Under the pieces are notes generated by a model. The model did no database searches. It saw only the letters and a list, made by a program, of their open reading frames with translations, and was not told the origin of the DNA. Shown here piece after piece: positions 6,380-9,865 of a DNA stretch of 9,865 bases (positions are counted from its first letter, which is position 1; every line of letters begins with the position of its first letter). The translations under genes and the position numbers were made by a program. This stretch comes from Prevotellaceae bacterium (GTDB lineage: Bacteria; Bacteroidota; Bacteroidia; Bacteroidales; UBA932): the NCBI GenBank assembly GCA_031284065.1, contig JAITAP010000155.1:1-9865 (forward strand), in the 5' to 3' direction.

Positions 6380-8629
6380 ATGAGTAAAATAAAAAAAGAT
6401 GCGGCGTTGAGCTACCATGCCGACGGTCGCCCCGGAAAAATCGAAGTCGTTCCCACCAAACCATACAGCACGCAGGTTGACCTGTCGCTGGCGTACTCGC
6501 CCGGCGTGGCCGAGCCGTGCCTCGCAATTGCCGACAACGCCGCCGACGCCTATAAATATACGGTGAAGGGCAACCTTGTGGCCGTTATCTCCAACGGCAC
6601 TGCGGTGCTCGGCCTGGGCGACATAGGCGCTATTGCCGGCAAACCGGTGATGGAGGGCAAGGGCTTACTCTTCAAAATCTTTGCCGACGTGGACGTTTTC
6701 GATATCGAAATAGACACAAAGGACACGGAAAAATTCATAGAAACCGTAAAGCTAATATCGCCTACCTTTGGCGGCATTAACCTTGAGGACATCAAAGCGC
6801 CGGAGTGCTTCGAGATAGAGGAACGCCTCAAGCGGGAGCTCGACATTCCCGTCATGCACGACGACCAGCACGGCACGGCCATCATATCGAGCGCCGCGCT
6901 GCTGAACGCGGTGGAGGTTACCGGAAAAAAGCTGAGCGAAATACGCATTGTGGTGAACGGCGCGGGAGCTTCGGCAACAGCCTGCTCCAAGCTCTACATT
7001 TCGCTCGGCGTGAAGCGCGAAAATCTGGTGATGCTCGACAGCAAAGGCGTGCTGACCACCAAGCGCACCGACCTCAACGAAATGAAAAAGGAGTTTGCCA
7101 CCACGCGCAGCATCAGCACGCTCGAGGAGGCAATGGCAGGCGCCGACATGTTTTTGGGCTTGTCCAAAGGGAATATTCTGAGCGGGGAAATGATTCGCTC
7201 TATGGCGCAAAACCCCATTGTGTTTGCGCTGGCAAACCCCACCCCCGAAATTTCATACGAGGACGCCACCGCCTCGCGCCCCGACCTTATCTTTGCCACC
7301 GGCCGCTCCGACTACCCCAATCAGGTAAACAACGTGCTGGGATTTCCGTTCATCTTTCGCGGTGCGCTCGACGTGCACGCCAAATCCATCAACGAAGAGA
7401 TGAAGATTGCCGCCGTGAAAGCGCTGGCGGCGCTGGCCAAAGAGCCTGTTCCCGAAAGCGTAAGCTCCGCCTACGGCAACACCCGCCTGACGTTCGGCGC
7501 TGACTACCTTATCCCCAAGCCAATGGACCCGCGCCTGATTTCGCGCATATCGGTTGCGGTGGCAAAGGCTGCCATCGAATCGGGCGTGGCGCGGCGCAGC
7601 ATCGACAACTGGGACGCATACTCGTTTGAGCTGCAACGCCGCATGGGGCACAGCAGCGACTTTATGAACAACATGACCATAAAGGCAAAGGAAAAGCCCC
7701 GCCGCGTTGTGTTCCCCAACGGCGAAAACCTCAAGATATTGCAGGCTGCGCAGAACCTGCTCAACGACAAGCTGGCGCGGCCGGTGCTGCTGGGCAGCAA
7801 GGAAAAAATTGCCCAGCTGTGCGCCGACAACCACCTCGACCTCTCCGACGCGGAGATAATACGCTTTTACGGCGAAGAAGAAAAGGAACGCCGCGAGCTC
7901 TACGCGAAGCTGCTGTTTGAGAAGCGGCAGCGAAAGGGCATGCCCTACCAGTACGCCGTTAAGAAAATGGAGAACAACGATATGTTTGGGCTGATGATGG
8001 TAGAATCCGGCGACGCCGACGCTATGCTCACCGCCTTCTCCAGCGACTACGGCAAAAAGTTCAAAACCGTGCGGCAGGTCATCAGCGCCTACGAGGACGA
8101 TAACCACGTGGCGGGCATGTTCATCGTAATGACCAAGCGGGGGCCGCTCTTCCTTGCCGACTGCGCCATCAAGTCGCCCGACTCTACGGCGCTCGTAAAA
8201 ACAACGGAGCTGCTCTGCGAGGCAGTCAAAAAATTCGGCATAGAGCCGCACATTGCCCTACTCTCGTACTCCAGCTTTGGCGTGGTGCAGGAGGGTAGCG
8301 CCAAGCGCGTGAGCCGCGCTGTGGAAATGCTGCACAACAAATACCCCGACATGCTGGTGGACGGCGAAATTCAGGCAAACTACGCCTTCAACGGGAAGCT
8401 GCGAATGGAAAAATTCCCCTTCAACAAGCTGCGCGACGCGGAGGTCAACTGCTTCGTGTTCCCCTGCCTGAGCTCGGGGAACATTGTCCCCCTCTTTGTG
8501 AAGGAGCTGAGCGGGTACGAGCTGATAGGCCCGTTTATCCTGGGGCTGGAAAAACCCGTGCACATTCTGCCCGACGAATGCTCCGTGCGCGACATCATAA
8601 ACATGGTCGCCATCACTTCGGTCAATTAG
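6380..8629 (+). CDS. maeB: NADP-dependent malic enzyme with C-terminal phosphotransacetylase-like domain
   Basis: It oxidatively decarboxylates malate to pyruvate, giving NADPH (EC 1.1.1.40), in the cytoplasm. The 749 residues match the long MaeB class. The malic enzyme domain (about 1-430) has SLAYSPGVAEPC (36-47) with catalytic Tyr39, and Lys93 in VMEGKG. Metal ligands Glu135 and Asp136 lie in LEDIKAPE, and Asp161 in MHDDQHGTA. The nucleotide loop is GAGASA (194-199), and FALANPTPEIS follows. From about residue 440 (RRVVFPNGENLKIL) the protein resembles phosphate acetyltransferase; in E. coli MaeB this domain regulates the enzyme in response to acetyl-CoA and is not known to be a working transferase. 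NADP preference is inferred from the family. The ATG is preceded by an A-run and no Shine-Dalgarno. A 5-bp AT-rich repeat, CAATT/AATTG (8623-8635), overlaps the stop codon. Confidence 0.95.
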   Translation: MSKIKKDAALSYHADGRPGKIEVVPTKPYSTQVDLSLAYSPGVAEPCLAIADNAADAYKYTVKGNLVAVISNGTAVLGLGDIGAIAGKPVMEGKGLLFKIFADVDVFDIEIDTKDTEKFIETVKLISPTFGGINLEDIKAPECFEIEERLKRELDIPVMHDDQHGTAIISSAALLNAVEVTGKKLSEIRIVVNGAGASATACSKLYISLGVKRENLVMLDSKGVLTTKRTDLNEMKKEFATTRSISTLEEAMAGADMFLGLSKGNILSGEMIRSMAQNPIVFALANPTPEISYEDATASRPDLIFATGRSDYPNQVNNVLGFPFIFRGALDVHAKSINEEMKIAAVKALAALAKEPVPESVSSAYGNTRLTFGADYLIPKPMDPRLISRISVAVAKAAIESGVARRSIDNWDAYSFELQRRMGHSSDFMNNMTIKAKEKPRRVVFPNGENLKILQAAQNLLNDKLARPVLLGSKEKIAQLCADNHLDLSDAEIIRFYGEEEKERRELYAKLLFEKRQRKGMPYQYAVKKMENNDMFGLMMVESGDADAMLTAFSSDYGKKFKTVRQVISAYEDDNHVAGMFIVMTKRGPLFLADCAIKSPDSTALVKTTELLCEAVKKFGIEPHIALLSYSSFGVVQEGSAKRVSRAVEMLHNKYPDMLVDGEIQANYAFNGKLRMEKFPFNKLRDAEVNCFVFPCLSSGNIVPLFVKELSGYELIGPFILGLEKPVHILPDECSVRDIINMVAITSVN

Positions 8630-8686
8630 GAATTGGGAATATCGCTACGCGGCGTGCATTTCTTAAGATTTCGCAGAGATTTTTCC

Positions 8687-8694
8687 TATCTTTG
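8687..8694 (+). promoter_or_regulatory. Promoter -7 box upstream of the structured segment
   Basis: TATCTTTG matches TAnnTTTG exactly. A TTTC lies at 8659-8662, but the 24-base spacing is longer than the usual 19-21. Predicted transcription start is about 8701. The next downstream ATG likely to start a gene is at 8914, so this promoter would make about 180-210 bases of untranslated RNA first. CGCTAC (8643-8648) and GTAGCG (8694-8699) flank the box as an inverted repeat. Confidence 0.55.
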
Positions 8695-8700
8695 TAGCGT

Positions 8701-8880
8701 AAATTCGTAACTAAGGAGTTGCAGCGTGAGGTGGAATTTGGCTACCTGTGCCGCATGTTACACGGCGCGAGCAAGGGGTCGCGGCCTCGCATCCGCTACG
8801 TATCAGGTAGCGCTTGTACGGACATTGGAGGACAAGGTAGAACCTTGCCCCAGCGCAGGGAGGTCGTATCGGGATTTTTA
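8701..8880 (+). ncRNA. Candidate structured non-coding RNA or structured leader, no recognised family
   Basis: Starting just after a promoter box, the segment folds by hand into a rod. Bases 8724-8759 pair with 8821-8856 in about 28 pairs with small bulges; the core is CTACCT (8742-8747) with AGGTAG (8835-8840). The apex holds two hairpins: GCGAG/CTCGC (8767-8771, 8786-8790) and CGCTAC/GTAGCG (8794-8799, 8807-8812). GTAACT/AGTTGC (8707-8712, 8717-8722) forms a 5' hairpin, and AAATTC (8701-8706) can close the whole with GGATTT (8872-8877). Both arms can also form local hairpins: AGGTGG/CTACCT (8729-8747), GTGCCG/CGGCGC (8748-8768) and CAAGG/CCTTG (8833-8847). So two alternative states are possible. 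The 3' end is T-rich (8875-8879) but lacks an adjacent terminator stem. Length and rod shape recall 6S RNA; I cannot assign it. It does not look like tmRNA, RNase P RNA or SRP RNA. Confidence 0.45.
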
Positions 8881-8882
8881 TT

Positions 8883-8890
8883 TATCTTTG
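8883..8890 (+). promoter_or_regulatory. Promoter -7 box of the toxin-antitoxin pair
   Basis: TATCTTTG matches TAnnTTTG exactly and is identical to the box at 8687. Predicted start is about 8897, 17 bases before the ATG at 8914. No -33 element is evident. It lies directly after the T-rich end of the structured segment, so the pair could be transcribed alone or from the upstream box through the structured RNA. Confidence 0.6.
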
Positions 8891-8913
8891 AGAAGATAGT
8901 AAGCATAAGCATC

Positions 8914-9117
8914 ATGGTAATAGAAAGAACAACCGACGAATTTGTTATTCGGTTTCCACTCACGGCGGATACGGAGCAAATGCAGGACATAATGGACTAC
9001 CTGCGCTACAAGGAGCTGACGGCAAACCGCCGCATTGCCCAATCTGAGGTAGATAAGCTGTCGCGTGAAGTTAACCGCAGGTGGTGGGAGCAAAACGCCG
9101 ACAAATTCAAAAAATAG
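8914..9117 (+). CDS. Small protein, probable antitoxin of a PIN-domain toxin
   Basis: This is a 67-residue acidic-and-basic protein with no membrane or signal segment. A short beta-like start (MVIERTTDEFVIRFPL) is followed by a predicted helical body that includes DIMDYLRYKELTANRRIAQSEVDKLSREVNRRWWEQNADKF. I recognise no ribbon-helix-helix, AbrB or Phd fold. I recall similar small proteins upstream of PIN toxins in Bacteroidota, usually annotated as hypothetical. Position directly before the PIN gene, with an 8-base gap, is the main evidence for an antitoxin role; such antitoxins normally bind and block the toxin and repress their own promoter. The reading frame is open back to a TTG at 8719, but the ATG at 8914 fits the promoter box at 8883 and the upstream translation does not look like protein. 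Confidence 0.72.
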   Translation: MVIERTTDEFVIRFPLTADTEQMQDIMDYLRYKELTANRRIAQSEVDKLSREVNRRWWEQNADKFKK

Positions 9118-9125
9118 CCTCGGCG

Positions 9126-9581
9126 ATGAAGATTATCGTTGATACTAACATTGTATTCAGCGCCCTGCTCAATGCCGACAGCCGTATCGGTAGATTGTTG
9201 CTGGATACGCGAGATGAAATTGAGCTTTACAGCTGTAAATATCTACAAAAGGAAATCTACCGCCATATAGACAAAATCCGGCAATATTCAGGATTGAATA
9301 ATGACGATTTGTTTGAGTTGATAAGTCTTGTTGAAAGCCGTATTTTCTTTATTGACGAAGAATTGTTGCCTACACCCATCATGACCGAAGCGCGAGAGTG
9401 GGTGTCAGGCATTGATTTCGACGATTTTGCTTTTGTAGCTATTGCCATACATTTAGACGGTTGGCTATGGACAGGCGATAAGAAATTAGCCAACGGACTG
9501 CGTCAAAAAGGGTACAGCCATCTGGTTACAACAACTGATTTGTGGAACATTGTGGAAAGTAACAGGTTAAGTTCAATATAA
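9126..9581 (+). CDS. PIN-domain ribonuclease, probable type II toxin
   Basis: This 151-residue PIN-fold protein is expected to be a Mg2+-dependent RNase that stops translation when free of its antitoxin. The acidic quartet is visible: Asp6 in IVDTN, Glu43, Asp100 in FDDFAFVAIAI, and Asp118 in WTGDKKL. The spacing and the WTGDKKL ending fit the putative toxin-antitoxin PIN family (TIGR00305 type). The target RNA cannot be read from the sequence. The ATG at 9126 puts IVDTN at residues 4-8, the usual place; an upstream GTG at 9081 would overlap the antitoxin and add residues that do not fit the fold. Base composition is visibly more AT-rich than ilvB, murF-alr or maeB, which points to horizontal arrival. 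All four catalytic residues are present, so it is probably active. Confidence 0.85.
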   Translation: MKIIVDTNIVFSALLNADSRIGRLLLDTRDEIELYSCKYLQKEIYRHIDKIRQYSGLNNDDLFELISLVESRIFFIDEELLPTPIMTEAREWVSGIDFDDFAFVAIAIHLDGWLWTGDKKLANGLRQKGYSHLVTTTDLWNIVESNRLSSI

Positions 9582-9649
9582 AAAAGTACAGAGATTATGG
9601 TTTGCCATAATGACGTATCTGTTAACTTGTAAGGATTAATTGAACTTAA
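9567..9649. repeat. 11-bp perfect inverted repeat spanning the toxin gene end
   Basis: TTAAGTTCAAT (9567-9577) is the exact reverse complement of ATTGAACTTAA (9639-9649). The left arm lies in the last codons of the PIN gene and the right arm in the gap before fumC. ACAGGTTAA (9562-9570) can alternatively pair with TTAACTTGT (9622-9630), with one G-U. A second inverted repeat, AGAGATTA (9590-9597) with TAATCTCT (9668-9675), interlocks with the first. Confidence 0.55.
9594..9611 (+). terminator. Hairpin downstream of the toxin-antitoxin pair
   Basis: ATTATGG (9594-9600) and CCATAAT (9605-9611) form a perfect 7-bp stem with the four-base loop TTTG, 12 bases after the PIN stop codon. No T-run follows and the stem is AT-rich, so terminator function is uncertain. 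Its position suits a 3' end for the toxin-antitoxin transcript. The rest of 9582-9756 is AT-rich and shows no gene. Confidence 0.4.
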
Positions 9650-9674
9650 AGTAAAACAACTTCGACGTAATCTC

Positions 9675-9681
9675 TAATTTG
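9675..9681 (+). promoter_or_regulatory. Possible weak -7 box before fumC
   Basis: TAATTTG resembles TAnnTTTG but is one base short. It lies 75 bases before the fumC ATG and overlaps the right arm of an inverted repeat ending at 9675. No exact TAnnTTTG match is seen in the gap, so the fumC promoter is not firmly placed. Confidence 0.25.
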
Positions 9682-9756
9682 GTAATTGGAGTGTGTTGAG
9701 CAAAAACTAAAAAAACAAACGTAGTAATAGAGTTATCTAAAAATCAAAAAAATCAC

Positions 9757-9865
9757 ATGGAATTTCGTATCGAAAAAGACACGATGGGCGAGGTGAAGGT
9801 CCCCGCCGACAAGTACTGGGGCGCACAAACGGAGCGTTCGCGCAACAACTTCAGGGTTGGGCCGG
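9757..9865 (+). CDS. fumC: Class II fumarate hydratase, N-terminal part (runs off the window)
   Basis: Only the first 36 residues are present. They read MEFRIEKDTMGEV, VPADKYWGAQTERS and NNFRVGP, the standard N-terminus of oxygen-stable class II fumarase, which interconverts fumarate and malate in the TCA cycle (EC 4.2.1.2). Aspartate ammonia-lyase has a related start, with GAQT followed by different residues; the TERSRNNF continuation favours fumarase. The ATG follows an A-rich leader without a Shine-Dalgarno. Its product malate is the substrate of MaeB upstream, but the toxin-antitoxin pair lies between and the two are probably not co-transcribed. Confidence 0.87.
   Translation, partial: MEFRIEKDTMGEVKVPADKYWGAQTERSRNNFRVGP

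Noticed and set aside
8701..8880. Identification of the structured segment as tRNA, tmRNA, RNase P RNA or SRP RNA
   Set aside because: No T-loop or CCA end, no RNase P P4-type core, and no GGAAG-type SRP tetraloop region can be found; the length is also wrong for tmRNA and RNase P RNA.
8719..8913. N-terminal extension of the small antitoxin frame back to a TTG at 8719
   Set aside because: The translation is Arg/Gly-rich with no recognisable fold, the bases are better explained by RNA structure, and a promoter box at 8883 lies inside the would-be coding part, just before a good ATG.
9081..9125. GTG start giving the PIN protein 15 extra residues
   Set aside because: It overlaps the antitoxin end and would place the catalytic Asp unusually far from the N-terminus; the ATG at 9126 puts it at residue 6, as in the family.

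Overview
The window looks like chromosomal DNA from a fairly GC-rich member of the Bacteroidota, probably Bacteroidales. Four things point there. Genes start without Shine-Dalgarno sequences. Four boxes match the Bacteroidota -7 promoter consensus TAnnTTTG. MurF and alanine racemase are fused in one protein, as is usual in this phylum. IlvN is of the roughly 190-residue type. Genus cannot be told from the sequence.

Layout. (1) 7-2307, plus strand: ilvB and ilvN, the two subunits of acetohydroxyacid synthase for branched-chain amino acid synthesis, probably the middle of an ilv operon that begins left of the window. (2) 2472-3233, minus strand: a lone SAM-dependent methyltransferase with an N-terminal zinc-ribbon-like segment, less GC-rich than its neighbours. 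(3) 3234-3787: a gene-free stretch of 554 bases rich in inverted repeats, with an orphan terminator-like hairpin at 3404-3426 and the murF promoter at its right end. (4) 3788-6283: the murF-alr fusion, which makes D-alanine and adds D-Ala-D-Ala to the peptidoglycan precursor. (5) 6380-8629: a MaeB-type malic enzyme with a C-terminal phosphotransacetylase-like domain. (6) 8630-8913: a promoter box followed by about 180 bases that fold into a long rod with side hairpins, a candidate non-coding RNA or structured leader. (7) 8914-9581: a small protein and a PIN-domain ribonuclease, a likely type II toxin-antitoxin pair with its own promoter. (8) 9757 to the window end: the start of class II fumarase, preceded by a 175-base AT-rich gap with nested inverted repeats.

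Most of the window is core metabolism: branched-chain amino acids, cell-wall precursor, and malate/fumarate metabolism on either side of the toxin-antitoxin pair. The accessory-looking parts are the methyltransferase with its repeat-rich flank, and the 8640-9680 segment holding the candidate RNA, the toxin-antitoxin pair and the inverted repeats. I see no CRISPR array, tRNA, rRNA, transposase or phage gene. The least explained element is the candidate structured RNA at about 8701-8880.
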